Part shown: piece by piece, positions 9,586 through 18,235 of the stretch
Position numbering within the stretch: the stretch's first letter is position 1
Layout: every line of letters starts with the position of its first letter
Assembly (NCBI RefSeq): GCF_019091455.1
Contig: NZ_JAGXJN010000018.1
Span: 62,001 to 126,000, forward strand
Direction of reading: 5' to 3'
DNA length: 64,000 bases
Source of the DNA: Chitinophaga sp. GbtcB8
GTDB taxonomy: Bacteria; Bacteroidota; Bacteroidia; Chitinophagales; Chitinophagaceae
Notes under the pieces: model-generated
What the model saw: the letters and a program-made list of their open reading frames with translations, nothing else
Told to the model about the DNA's origin: nothing
The model's database searches: none
Program-made: the position numbers and the translations under genes

Positions 9586-10113
9586 ATGAAATACCATTTA
9601 TATTTACTGTTCCTGCTGGCAGTGGCCTGCCAAACCGCTCCTGTAAAGCAGCCTGAGCCTGTTACAGAGGATAACACCTTTTTAACCGGTACTTTTTTCC
9701 TGGTACGGCATGCTGAAAAGAATCCGGGGGTAGATTCTACTCTTACGCTGGAAGGGGAGGAGCGGGCCCGGAAACTCCTGGAGCTGTTAAAAGATTCCGG
9801 TTTACAGAAGATCTACTTTACGCCCTATAAAAGAACGGTACAAACTGCCGACCCGCTGGTAGCGCAGCTGCACCTGGATACGGTGTTCTACAAAGCGGAT
9901 AGCTCCGGTGAATCACTCATTTATGAAATTACCCGCCACCAGGACTGGGGTAAACGTGTACTGATCGTAGGCCACAGCAATACCCTCATACCGATGCTGC
10001 ATGCCCTGAAAGCTAAGCCGCTGCCGGATTCCATTGGAGACAGTCAGTTCGGTAATCTCTTTATTGTTTATAAGCGCCGTGATTCGGTACGTTTGCTGCA
10101 TCAGCAGTATTAA
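9586..10113 (+). CDS. Histidine phosphatase superfamily lipoprotein
   Basis: A 175-residue phosphoglycerate-mutase-like phosphatase. The N-terminus carries a lipoprotein signal with lipobox LAVAC (Cys15), so it is expected on the periplasmic side of a membrane. The catalytic motif is LVRHAEK (RHA in place of RHG), and the second catalytic His is in IVGHSNT. The phosphate-binding arginine in TPYKRTVQTA is also present. The length matches the short SixA-like branch. The substrate is unknown. A REP-like inverted repeat follows directly after the stop. Confidence 0.88.
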   Translation: MKYHLYLLFLLAVACQTAPVKQPEPVTEDNTFLTGTFFLVRHAEKNPGVDSTLTLEGEERARKLLELLKDSGLQKIYFTPYKRTVQTADPLVAQLHLDTVFYKADSSGESLIYEITRHQDWGKRVLIVGHSNTLIPMLHALKAKPLPDSIGDSQFGNLFIVYKRRDSVRLLHQQY

Positions 10114-10114
10114 T

Positions 10115-10164
10115 CGTCATTGCTTCGTTCCTCGCAATGATGTGCGCGCAGCCTCGCAATGACG
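10115..10164. repeat. REP-like inverted repeat with CGTCATTGC/GCAATGACG ends
   Basis: CGTCATTGC at 10115-10123 pairs with GCAATGACG at 10156-10164, and CTCGCAATGA occurs twice (10131, 10154). This resembles the CGTCATTGCGAGG-type dispersed repeats I recall from many genomes. It follows the phosphatase stop and could form a hairpin. It does not show the 7-base register seen elsewhere. Confidence 0.7.
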
Positions 10165-10183
10165 GTGACGGCAGTTTTATTAA

Positions 10184-11560
10184 TTAAAGCAGAATACCCT
10201 GCATCAGCGCGTACGCTACACTGAAATAGATGAGCAGTCCCGTTACATCAACCAGGGTGGCTACAAAGGGTGCGGAAGAAGTAGCCGGGTCAGCGCCCAG
10301 CCTTTTCAATAATAAGGGTAACATGGAGCCGGAAAGGGTGCCCCATAATACTACGCCTACCAGGGAAAAACCTACGGTAGTGCCAATGAGAAAAGTATGC
10401 TCCCCATAGGTATGGAACAGGGAGTTCCATAACAGGATGCGCATAAAACCGATCAGGCCCAGGATGCCGCCCAGCATCAGGCCGGAGAGGATCTCGCGGC
10501 GCATTACACGCCACCAGTCGGCAATAGAGATCTCGCCCAGGGCCATGGCCTGTATAATAAGGGTAGAGGCCTGTGAGCCGCTGTTGCCCCCACTGGAAAT
10601 AATAAGCGGTACAAACAGGGCCAGCACTACGGCTTTGGCAATTTCATCCTCAAAAAATCCCATAGCTGTAGCCGTAAGCATTTCACCAATGAACAGCACT
10701 ACCAGCCAGCCTACCCGTTTTTTTACCAGCTTTAGCAGCGGCATATCCAGGTAGGGCTCGTCCAGGGCTTCGGTACCACCTATCTTTTGAATATCTTCAG
10801 TATGTTCTTCATTGGCTATCCACAGCATATCGTCAATGGTCACAATGCCTAATAGTATGCCCTGGTCGTCAATAACCGGCAGGGCCACACGGTTTTCCAC
10901 CCGGAAGGTCTGGATGGCTTCTTCCTGGTCATCATTGGCATGCAGGGCTACAAAGCGGTCATCCATCAGCGTATGCACCTGTGTATCCGGCGATACCAGC
11001 AGGAACTCCCGGATCCGGAAGTCGTCCATCAGCTTGCCTTTATCATCCACCACATAGATCACGTCAATGGTTTCGCTATCCTTGCCATGCTCGCGGATGT
11101 AGTCCAGCACCTGTTTTACGCTCCACTCTTCCAGCACGGCAATGTAGTCCGGCGTCATGATACGGCCTACACTGGTTTCGGGGTAACCTAACAGGGATAA
11201 GGTGATCTTTCGTTCTTCGGGTGTGAGCAGCTTGATCAGCTCTTTCACGGCCTCACTGGGCAGCTCACCTAAGAATGCGGCGCGGTCATCGGCCGGCAGC
11301 TCGTTCAGCAGCTCCGCTACTTTAGCGGCGGGCTGGTTGCGGATCACTTCTTCCTGCAGGGGAAAGTCCAGGATCCTGAAAGCTGCGGCAGCACGGGTTA
11401 AAGACAGATTATTGAAGATCAGATCAGCCTGTTCAGGAAGCTCATAAATGAGCTCTGCTATATCTGTAATAAGCTGATCATCCAGGTACACACGAAGTTC
11501 CGGGTGATTATGCTCATCTGCCAGCATGCTGAATTTTTCCAGTAAGGCTTCATTTTCCAT
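10184..11560 (-). CDS. mgtE: Magnesium transporter MgtE
   Basis: Inner-membrane Mg2+ channel/transporter of 458 residues. The N-terminal MgtE_N domain covers about 1-125 (ELPADDRAAFLGELP). Two CBS domains follow (about 130-255; MTPDYIAVLEEWSV and VIDDQGILLGIVTIDDM), which sense cytosolic Mg2+. The C-terminal membrane domain has five predicted helices with the family motif GGNSGSQAST and the pore-lining DPATSSAPFVATLVD. No Mg2+ riboswitch is seen in the short upstream gap. It lies on the same strand as the bestrophin-like gene upstream, 60 bases apart, possibly co-transcribed. Confidence 0.97.
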   Translation of the reverse strand: MENEALLEKFSMLADEHNHPELRVYLDDQLITDIAELIYELPEQADLIFNNLSLTRAAAAFRILDFPLQEEVIRNQPAAKVAELLNELPADDRAAFLGELPSEAVKELIKLLTPEERKITLSLLGYPETSVGRIMTPDYIAVLEEWSVKQVLDYIREHGKDSETIDVIYVVDDKGKLMDDFRIREFLLVSPDTQVHTLMDDRFVALHANDDQEEAIQTFRVENRVALPVIDDQGILLGIVTIDDMLWIANEEHTEDIQKIGGTEALDEPYLDMPLLKLVKKRVGWLVVLFIGEMLTATAMGFFEDEIAKAVVLALFVPLIISSGGNSGSQASTLIIQAMALGEISIADWWRVMRREILSGLMLGGILGLIGFMRILLWNSLFHTYGEHTFLIGTTVGFSLVGVVLWGTLSGSMLPLLLKRLGADPATSSAPFVATLVDVTGLLIYFSVAYALMQGILL

Positions 11561-11597
11561 AGACCATCAACTATCTGAACGAAAATAAATAAAAAAA

Positions 11598-11618
11598 AGT
11601 GGTTAGTGGTTAGCGGGC
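11598..11618. repeat. Short heptad tract, word AGTGGTT
   Basis: Three units of 7 bases in the gap between bestrophin-like gene and mgtE. The tract ends 2 bases before the bestrophin-like stop codon (complement of 11621-11623). It is the shortest member of the heptad set and weak on its own. Confidence 0.5.
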
Positions 11619-11620
11619 CT

Positions 11621-12490
11621 TTATATAAGTTCTGCCACGTGCTTACGGATGTTTTCACAGATAGTATCCGTAGGCAGGTCATTGGCATCTTTACCAAACG
11701 GATCTTCGATCTCTTCCGCTATCAGCTCCATACTGGCCAGCACATAAAAAATGAACACCACCATGGGTATGATCAGGTACCCTACACTGAACACATAACC
11801 AATGGGCAGGGTCATTACATAAAAGAAGATGAACTTTTTCAGGAACACGCTGTAAGAAAACGGGATAGGCGTATTCTTTATACGTTCGCAGGCGCCGCAA
11901 ATGTCTGTGAAAGATTGCAGCTCCTGGTTAATGGTGATCAGCTGATCGCCACTGATCTGCTGCTGCCGGTATAGCTCATGTATGCGGCTTAAGATATGAG
12001 CGGCTGCCTGGTTGGGCACATGCTGCCCGGGCTGCGGCGTAAAGCCTGGCACTGCTTCCAGCTCCTGCGGTTCAAAACTATTCCTTAAATGATTTTTAAC
12101 GCAAAAGGCATAGTTAGGGATCATGCTGCGGAAATAGGCCCGGGCAGCATCATTGCCCACCGGTAAAATGGCCTGCAGCTTTAAAGCCAGGTTACGGCTG
12201 TTATTCACCAAAGCGCCCCATTGCTTACGGCCCTCCCACCAACGGTCATACGCCGTATTGGTGCGGAACACCAGCAACAGGGAGATCACAAAACCCAGCA
12301 GGCTGTGTACAATGGAGAGCTGTTGCAGCTCTGTGTACCTGCGCAGGTTAAATACCTCCAGCTCCAGCGCGCCTATTATACCGGCATAAACGCTAAGGCC
12401 CAGGAACATAGGCGCCAGCTTACGCACGGTATCGGCCCGGTGTATGCGGAAGATAAAAGTGAACCACTCCTTTGGATTATAATTGATCAT
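11621..12490 (-). CDS. Bestrophin-like anion channel family protein (UPF0187)
   Basis: A 289-residue membrane protein of the bestrophin/UPF0187 family, which form pentameric chloride or cation channels. Visible marks are the N-terminal amphipathic part (KEWFTFIF), two early membrane segments (LGLSVYAGIIGA; LLGFVISLLLVFRTNTAYDRWWEGRK, with the family RTNxAYDRWWEGRKxWG block), and two later segments (FFYVMTLPIGYVFSVG, VFIFYVLASMELIAEEIEDPFG). The last includes the conserved acidic IEDPFG motif. The physiological ion is unknown. Upstream of mgtE on the same strand and divergent from the SET gene. Confidence 0.92.
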   Translation of the reverse strand: MINYNPKEWFTFIFRIHRADTVRKLAPMFLGLSVYAGIIGALELEVFNLRRYTELQQLSIVHSLLGFVISLLLVFRTNTAYDRWWEGRKQWGALVNNSRNLALKLQAILPVGNDAARAYFRSMIPNYAFCVKNHLRNSFEPQELEAVPGFTPQPGQHVPNQAAAHILSRIHELYRQQQISGDQLITINQELQSFTDICGACERIKNTPIPFSYSVFLKKFIFFYVMTLPIGYVFSVGYLIIPMVVFIFYVLASMELIAEEIEDPFGKDANDLPTDTICENIRKHVAELI

Positions 12491-12624
12491 TATACTAACT
12501 ATTTACACGGTAAAATATCCTTTTCCGGCCGCAAACCTAAAATTTTTACGCCTGATTTTGATAACTTGTTCCTTTACCTTTACTTTACGCTTCTTAACAT
12601 ATACAAGAATACAGAGCGAGCGCT

Positions 12625-13014
12625 ATGATCAAGCCGTATTTATACATTGAAAAAACAAAGAAAAAGGGCCGGGGTGTTTTTACGAAAGAAAGGATACCCG
12701 CCGGCACCAGGATTGAAACATCGCCCGTGATCGTACTATCTTTTGATGATACGGCAAAGGCAGACAAAACCAAACTACACAACTATCTTTTTTTATGGGG
12801 CGTTCGGGAAACCCGCTCCTGTGTGGCTTTAGGCTTTTGCTCTATCTACAATCACTCTTATGATCCCAATTGTGAGTACGAGATGGACTTTGATGCGGAA
12901 ACCATGAGCATCATTACCCGCCGGGAGATCAAGAAAGGCGAGGAGCTAAGCATTAACTATAATGGAGAAGTAGACAATACTTCACCGGTATGGTTTGATG
13001 TGAAGCGCCAGTAA
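12625..13014 (+). CDS. Small SET-domain protein, putative lysine methyltransferase
   Basis: A 129-residue protein made almost entirely of a SET domain. SET enzymes use S-adenosylmethionine to methylate lysine side chains. Motifs seen: KGRGVFTKERIPAG at the N-terminus, NHSYDPNCEY (the NHSxxPN cofactor/pseudoknot motif), and GEELSINYNG (ELxxxY motif with the active-site Tyr). No post-SET cysteine cluster is present. A plausible promoter lies upstream (TTTTG at 12556-12560, 20 bases, TACTTTAC at 12581-12588), with a weak -7. Stand-alone SET proteins occur in several Bacteroidota; their substrates are not known. Confidence 0.88.
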   Translation: MIKPYLYIEKTKKKGRGVFTKERIPAGTRIETSPVIVLSFDDTAKADKTKLHNYLFLWGVRETRSCVALGFCSIYNHSYDPNCEYEMDFDAETMSIITRREIKKGEELSINYNGEVDNTSPVWFDVKRQ

Positions 13015-13068
13015 TATAAAGGGCTTCGTAAAATTATAAGGGGAGTTATCTGCCTGCCGGAATTAAAA

Positions 13069-13098
13069 TTTGCCGGAAAGATAATTTCCCTAAATTTG
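13069..13098 (+). promoter_or_regulatory. Promoter of the marR-hut operon
   Basis: TTTG at 13069-13072, an 18-base spacer, then TAAATTTG at 13091-13098, a full match to the Bacteroidota -7 consensus TAnnTTTG with a -33 TTTG. It predicts transcription from about 13105, giving a leader of about 127 nt that contains the 101-base heptad array. Confidence 0.75.
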
Positions 13099-13130
13099 TA
13101 GCTAAATATATAAGTGCTTATATAATTTGG

Positions 13131-13231
13131 AGCCGAAAGCGCAAAGCAGAAAGCAAAAAGCTTAATGCAGAATGCTTGACGCCGAACGCTAAAAGCTAAC
13201 TGCCAACCGCTAACCGCTAAAAGCTAAAAGC
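13131..13231 (+). repeat. 14-unit heptad array forming the hut operon leader
   Basis: 101 bases = 14 units of 7 plus GC-containing remainder, with no indel, ending on the base before the marR ATG. All 14 units have GC at positions 2-3 and 13 have A at position 6 (consensus NGCNNAA). The first part also gives NAG triplets at 13130, 13137, 13144, 13151 and 13158, each separated by 4 nt. There is no second arm, so unlike other copies it is not a hairpin. Confidence 0.9.
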
Positions 13232-13735
13232 ATGTCCTTCTATCCATCTCTTGGTTTCCTGGTATTTGGCAGCCGTTTACGGAGGCTTAGCGAGTACTTC
13301 CTGATGGAAGTGAACAAGGTATACGAGCAGGCCGGTATACCCTTTGATGCCAGCTGGTTCCCGGTGTTCTATGTACTCTCAAAGCAACAACCCGTTCCCC
13401 TGATAGACATCGCAGATACACTGGAAATATCCCACTCCGCCGTAAGCCAGATGGTCACCAGCCTGCGAAAAAAAGGACTGGTAAAAACGGCTCCCTGCCC
13501 GGATGACGGGCGGCGGCAGCTGGTAATGCTTACTAAAAAAGGAGAGGACCTGCTGCAACAGGTACAGCCTATATGGACCGCCATTTCCGGCGCCATGACA
13601 CAGCTAACGGCTTCGCATAAACAAAGCCGGCAGATCCTGGACGCCATTGCGCAGGTGGAACAGGCGGTGCAGCAGGTGCCTTTGTCGGCCCGTATTACAA
13701 CTGAACTGGTGCAAACCCATCCCATACAACAATAA
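13232..13735 (+). CDS. MarR family transcriptional regulator
   Basis: A 167-residue winged-helix regulator. The HTH lies at about residues 45-75 (PLIDIADTLEISHSAVSQMVTSLRKKG written in parts: DIADTLEISHSAVSQM then LRKKGLV), and the wing contains DDGRRQLVMLTKKG. Helical dimerisation segments lie at both ends. It is 13 bases upstream of hutH and co-directional, so it is likely the first gene of the operon and may control it. Histidine use is classically controlled by HutC (GntR type) or HutP in other phyla; a MarR protein here would be a different solution. The ligand is unknown. The start codon directly abuts the heptad array. Confidence 0.9.
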   Translation: MSFYPSLGFLVFGSRLRRLSEYFLMEVNKVYEQAGIPFDASWFPVFYVLSKQQPVPLIDIADTLEISHSAVSQMVTSLRKKGLVKTAPCPDDGRRQLVMLTKKGEDLLQQVQPIWTAISGAMTQLTASHKQSRQILDAIAQVEQAVQQVPLSARITTELVQTHPIQQ

Positions 13736-13748
13736 CATACACCAAACT

Positions 13749-15317
13749 ATGAGCGAAGCTTTCAGATACGGTATAGACCAGCTAACGGCAGGCCGTGCGC
13801 TGGACATAGCAGCCGGCCGCATACCCGCCATACTTACCCCGCAGGTAATGGCCAAAGTAAAAGCCAGCTATGAACATGTACAAACCATTGTAGCGCAGCA
13901 TTCCATTGTATACGGCATTAACACCGGCTTTGGCCCTTTGTGCGATACCAAGATCTCCGAAGAGGATACCCGCGCTTTGCAATACAACATCCTGCAAAGC
14001 CATAGTGTAGGCGTAGGGGATAGTATCCCGGATGAAATAGCCCGCCTGATGCTGATCACCAAAGTGCACGCGCTGGCACAGGGCTACTCCGGTATTGCAC
14101 TGGCCACGCTGGAACGTATTATATGGTTTATTGAACAGGGCATTACCCCCCTGGTGCCGGAAAAAGGCTCTGTAGGCGCTTCCGGCGATCTGGCACCGCT
14201 TGCACACCTGTTCCTTCCATTAATAGGATTGGGACATGTAAAGTATAAAGGCCAAACTATTACCGGTGCTGAAGCTTTGCAACGGGAAGGGCTGGAACCG
14301 GTTATATTAGGCCCTAAAGAAGGCCTGGCCCTGATCAATGGCACGCAGTTTATTTTAGCCTTTGCAGTAAAGGCTTTGGAGCGATTGTATTATGCGCTGG
14401 AAGCAGCGGATATTATTGGCGCTATGTCGCTGGAAGGGTTAATGGGCACCGCCAAGCCGTTTGATCCGCGCCTGCACGTTCTCCGTCCTTTCCCCGGTAA
14501 CCAGCTGGTGGCGCACCGTTTAAAGGTAATGCTGGAAAATTCGGAGATCATGGCATCGCATGTGGATTGCGGCCGTGTGCAGGACCCTTACTCCCTGCGT
14601 TGTATGCCGCAGGTGCACGGCGCATCGCGCACTGCCTGGAAGCACCTGCTGGAGCTTACCTCCATTGAGCTGAATGCGGTAACGGACAACCCGATTATTT
14701 TTAGTGCAGATGATACCATCAGTGGCGGCAACTTTCACGGGCAGCCCATGGCCTTACCGCTGGATTATGCCACCATAGCGGCTGCGGAGCTGGGCAATAT
14801 TTCAGACCGGCGCAGCTATATGATGATAGAAGGACGTTATGGCCTGCCTAAGCTGCTGATTGAAAATGCCGGCCTGAACTCCGGTTTTATGATCCCGCAA
14901 TACACTACAGCTGCATTGGTCACAGAAAATAAAACGCTGTGTTTCCCTGCCAGCGCAGATAGCGTGCCTACCTCCCTGGGGCAGGAAGATCATGTATCCA
15001 TGGGCTCCATCAGCGGTCGTAAGCTGCACCAGGTAATAGGCAACCTGGAATACATACTGGCTATAGAGCTGCTGTATGCCGCGCAGGCCGTGGATTTCCG
15101 CCGCCCCTTACAATCCGGTCCCATACTGGAAGCCTGCCACCGTTTTACGCGGGAGCAGGTAAGCTTTGCCAAAAAGGACCGTGTATTTGCTTATGATATA
15201 CAAGCCTTACATACCATCGTCACCAATCAATCATTGGTGCGTGTAGCCAATGAAGCGGCTTTACAGCATCAATTAACTTTAAACGGTATTCATCATGACC
15301 AGTTCGGACTTTATTAA
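13749..15317 (+). CDS. hutH: Histidine ammonia-lyase
   Basis: First step of histidine breakdown: histidine to trans-urocanate and ammonia, in the cytosol. ATG 13749 gives 522 residues, close to the usual 500-515; the longer open frame upstream overlaps marR and is not used. The A144-S145-G146 triad in GSVGASGDLAP forms the MIO electrophile. Other marks are YGINTGFG near the N-terminus and NPIIF, GNFHGQPMA, and QEDHVSMG. The 3' end overlaps hutU by 23 bases, which suggests tight co-translation. Confidence 0.97.
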   Translation: MSEAFRYGIDQLTAGRALDIAAGRIPAILTPQVMAKVKASYEHVQTIVAQHSIVYGINTGFGPLCDTKISEEDTRALQYNILQSHSVGVGDSIPDEIARLMLITKVHALAQGYSGIALATLERIIWFIEQGITPLVPEKGSVGASGDLAPLAHLFLPLIGLGHVKYKGQTITGAEALQREGLEPVILGPKEGLALINGTQFILAFAVKALERLYYALEAADIIGAMSLEGLMGTAKPFDPRLHVLRPFPGNQLVAHRLKVMLENSEIMASHVDCGRVQDPYSLRCMPQVHGASRTAWKHLLELTSIELNAVTDNPIIFSADDTISGGNFHGQPMALPLDYATIAAAELGNISDRRSYMMIEGRYGLPKLLIENAGLNSGFMIPQYTTAALVTENKTLCFPASADSVPTSLGQEDHVSMGSISGRKLHQVIGNLEYILAIELLYAAQAVDFRRPLQSGPILEACHRFTREQVSFAKKDRVFAYDIQALHTIVTNQSLVRVANEAALQHQLTLNGIHHDQFGLY

Positions 15318-16968
15318 CACCTACGCGGCACACCCGCATTATAAAGCGCCCCGCGGCACACAGCTGCATGCTAAAAGCTGGCAAACAGAAGCGCCTCTGC
15401 GCATGCTGCTCAATAACCTGGATCACGAAGTAGCAGAGAACCCCGATGAGCTGGTGGTGTATGGCGGCATAGGCCAGGCGGCCCGTAACCGCGAAGCCCT
15501 GCAAAAGATCATACAGCTGCTGCTGGAGCTTGATGAAGAACATTCGCTGCTTATACAATCCGGTAAGCCGGTAGGTATTGTACGTACGCATGCACAGGCG
15601 CCGCGGGTATTGCTGGCCAATAGTAACCTGGTGCCTAAATGGGCTACCTGGGAACATTTTAACGAGCTGCGTGCAAAAGGTTTAATGATGTTTGGGCAAA
15701 TGACAGCCGGCAGCTGGATCTATATAGGTACGCAGGGCATTTTACAGGGCACCTATGAAACCTTTGTGGAATGCGGGCGCCGGCATTTTGATGGCAGCCT
15801 GAAAGGTAAGCTGTTAGTAACAGCCGGTTTAGGTGGTATGGGGGGCGCTCAGCCACTGGCCGCTACCATGGCCGGTGCAGTGTTACTGGGTGCAGATGTG
15901 GACCCGGCACGTATTCAGAAACGCCTGGATACCCGCTACATTGACCGCATGACGCACTCTTACGAAGAAGCCATACAATGGGCGCAGGAAGCTAAAGCCA
16001 AAGGGCAGGCGCTTTCTATAGGGCTGGTAAGCGATGCAGGTGATCTGCTGGAAAAGCTGCTGCGCGATAACATTATCCCTGATATACTTACTGATCAAAC
16101 TTCTGCACACGACCCGCTGAATGGTTACATACCCAACGGCCTTTCTTTAACGGAAGCTGCTGCGCTGCGTAAAAAAGATGCCGCGGCCTATGAGCAGCGC
16201 TCATTAAAAAGCATGGCCCGCCATGTTGGTTATATGCTGGCCTTGCAGGATAAGGGTGCGGTAACATTTGATTACGGCAACAACCTGCGCGAGTTTGCCA
16301 AAGCAGGCGGAGAAGCCAGGGCCTTTAATTTCCCGGGGTTCACGCCGGCGTATATACGTCCTTTGTTCTGCGAAGGTAAAGGACCTTTCCGCTGGGTAGC
16401 ATTAACGGGTGATCCGGAAGATATTTATACTACCGACCGTGCGCTGATGGAAGCCTTCCCGGAGAACACCGCGCTCATTAGCTGGTTACAACAGGCGCAG
16501 CAAAAAATTGCCTTCCAGGGCTTACCCTCCCGCATATGCTGGCTGGGTTTGGGTGAGCGTGAAAAAGCAGGGCTGATCTTTAATGAGCTGGTACGTACCG
16601 GCAAAGTAAAAGCGCCCATTGTAATAGGACGCGATCATTTGGATTGTGGTTCCGTAGCCTCTCCCAACCGGGAAACAGAAGCTATGAAAGACGGCTCTGA
16701 TGCGGTATCCGACTGGCCTTTGCTGAACCTGATGTCTAATACAGCAGGTGGCGCTACCTGGGTATCGTTCCACCATGGTGGCGGCGTAGGCATGGGATAC
16801 TCCCAGCATGCAGGTATGGTGGTATTAGCAGATGGTACAGACCGTGCAGCTGCCTGCCTGCAGCGCGTACTGTTCAATGATCCTGCTATGGGCATTTTCC
16901 GCCATGCAGATGCAGGTTATGAAAAAGCGCAGGAGTGGGGAGATAAATTCGGGATCAGTATTTATTAG
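15295..16968 (+). CDS. hutU: Urocanate hydratase
   Basis: Second step: urocanate plus water to imidazolonepropionate, using tightly bound NAD+. The 557-residue length is typical. Marks include VVYGGIGQAARN, YIGTQGILQGTYETF, the nucleotide-binding TAGLGGMGGAQP, and DHLDCGSVASPNRETEAM, which contains the conserved active-site cysteine, followed by HHGGGVGMGYSQHAG. The start codon lies inside the end of hutH. Confidence 0.98.
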   Translation: MTSSDFINTYAAHPHYKAPRGTQLHAKSWQTEAPLRMLLNNLDHEVAENPDELVVYGGIGQAARNREALQKIIQLLLELDEEHSLLIQSGKPVGIVRTHAQAPRVLLANSNLVPKWATWEHFNELRAKGLMMFGQMTAGSWIYIGTQGILQGTYETFVECGRRHFDGSLKGKLLVTAGLGGMGGAQPLAATMAGAVLLGADVDPARIQKRLDTRYIDRMTHSYEEAIQWAQEAKAKGQALSIGLVSDAGDLLEKLLRDNIIPDILTDQTSAHDPLNGYIPNGLSLTEAAALRKKDAAAYEQRSLKSMARHVGYMLALQDKGAVTFDYGNNLREFAKAGGEARAFNFPGFTPAYIRPLFCEGKGPFRWVALTGDPEDIYTTDRALMEAFPENTALISWLQQAQQKIAFQGLPSRICWLGLGEREKAGLIFNELVRTGKVKAPIVIGRDHLDCGSVASPNRETEAMKDGSDAVSDWPLLNLMSNTAGGATWVSFHHGGGVGMGYSQHAGMVVLADGTDRAAACLQRVLFNDPAMGIFRHADAGYEKAQEWGDKFGISIY

Positions 16969-16997
16969 TACCTGAGTCTTTACCTAAACTTTTTTAC

Positions 16998-18224
16998 ATG
17001 TTACTGATAGGCCCTTTTTCCCAGATATTGCCCATGAGCGGGCTGCCGTTAAAAGGCCCTTTGCAGGATGAGCGATTGCCGCTGATAGAAAAGGGCGGTA
17101 TACTCATAACCGGTGATACTATTACTGCCGTTGGCCGCTTTGCCATCTTGCAGCAGCAATATCCGCAATGTGAAGTACATTTTATTGACAAGCCTATGGT
17201 GCTGCTGCCGGGTTTTATTGATTGCCATACACATATTTGTTTTGATGGTAACCGCAACCGCGACTATGCTATGCGCATTGCCGGGAAAAGCTACCTGGAA
17301 ATAGCCCGTGCCGGCGGCGGTATATGGGATTCAGTAATGAAAACCCGTATAGCCGATGATGTTACTTTGGCAGAGAACACCGTAGCCCGCGCCAACCGTC
17401 ATTTACAGGAGGGGGTTACTACCATTGAAGTGAAAAGCGGTTACGGGCTGGATCTCGTGAATGAGGTCAAAATGCTGCAGGCCATACAAAGCGCTTCCCT
17501 GCATACCGCTGCTACGCTGGTACCTACCTGCCTGGCAGCACATATGCTGCCCAAAGATTATAAGGGTGCCCCGGCTGAATATTTAAGCTGGATCCTGGCA
17601 GAGCTATTACCCGTAATACAGGCAGAACAGCTGGCTAAGCGGGTGGATATTTTCATTGAAGAAACGGCCTTTACGCCAACGGATGCACGTACTTTTTTAC
17701 TGGCTGCCAAACAGCTGGGATTTGCCGCTACGGTGCATGCAGACCAGTTCAGCGCCGGTGGCAGCGCTGTAGCTGTGGAAGCCGGCGCCCTGTCTGCCGA
17801 CCACCTGGAAGCCAGTACTGAAAAAGAAATTGCACTATTGGCTGCTTCCAACACCACTGCCGTAGTATTACCCGGCGCTTCCCTGGGTTTAGGCATGCAC
17901 TACGCACCGGCGCGCAAGCTGCTGGATGCAGGCGCCAGCCTGGCCATCGCCAGCGACTGGAACCCCGGCTCTGCCCCTATGGGCGACCTGCTGATACAGG
18001 CAGCTGTACTAAGCGCCGCCCAGCATTTATCCATGGCAGAAACACTGGCCGCATTAACTGTACGGGCTGCACCCGCTTTACAGCTTACGCAGGTTGGGCA
18101 GCTGGAAGCGCAATATGCAGCAGATATACAGGCTTATGCCACTGCCGATTACCGTGATATACTATATTACCAGGGTAAGCTAAAACCGGAGCTGGTATGG
18201 AAGGCCGGTATCCTGATCCAATAA
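16998..18224 (+). CDS. hutI: Imidazolonepropionase
   Basis: Third step: imidazolone-5-propionate to N-formimino-L-glutamate. A 408-residue amidohydrolase. The metal motif HxH is in GFIDCHTHICFDGNR, and the family block ARAGGGIWDSV follows. The EVKSGYGLD motif, VHADQF, and the aspartate in ASDWNPGSAP complete the metal site. It begins 29 bases after hutU. Confidence 0.97.
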   Translation: MLLIGPFSQILPMSGLPLKGPLQDERLPLIEKGGILITGDTITAVGRFAILQQQYPQCEVHFIDKPMVLLPGFIDCHTHICFDGNRNRDYAMRIAGKSYLEIARAGGGIWDSVMKTRIADDVTLAENTVARANRHLQEGVTTIEVKSGYGLDLVNEVKMLQAIQSASLHTAATLVPTCLAAHMLPKDYKGAPAEYLSWILAELLPVIQAEQLAKRVDIFIEETAFTPTDARTFLLAAKQLGFAATVHADQFSAGGSAVAVEAGALSADHLEASTEKEIALLAASNTTAVVLPGASLGLGMHYAPARKLLDAGASLAIASDWNPGSAPMGDLLIQAAVLSAAQHLSMAETLAALTVRAAPALQLTQVGQLEAQYAADIQAYATADYRDILYYQGKLKPELVWKAGILIQ

Positions 18225-18235
18225 ACAACACATAA

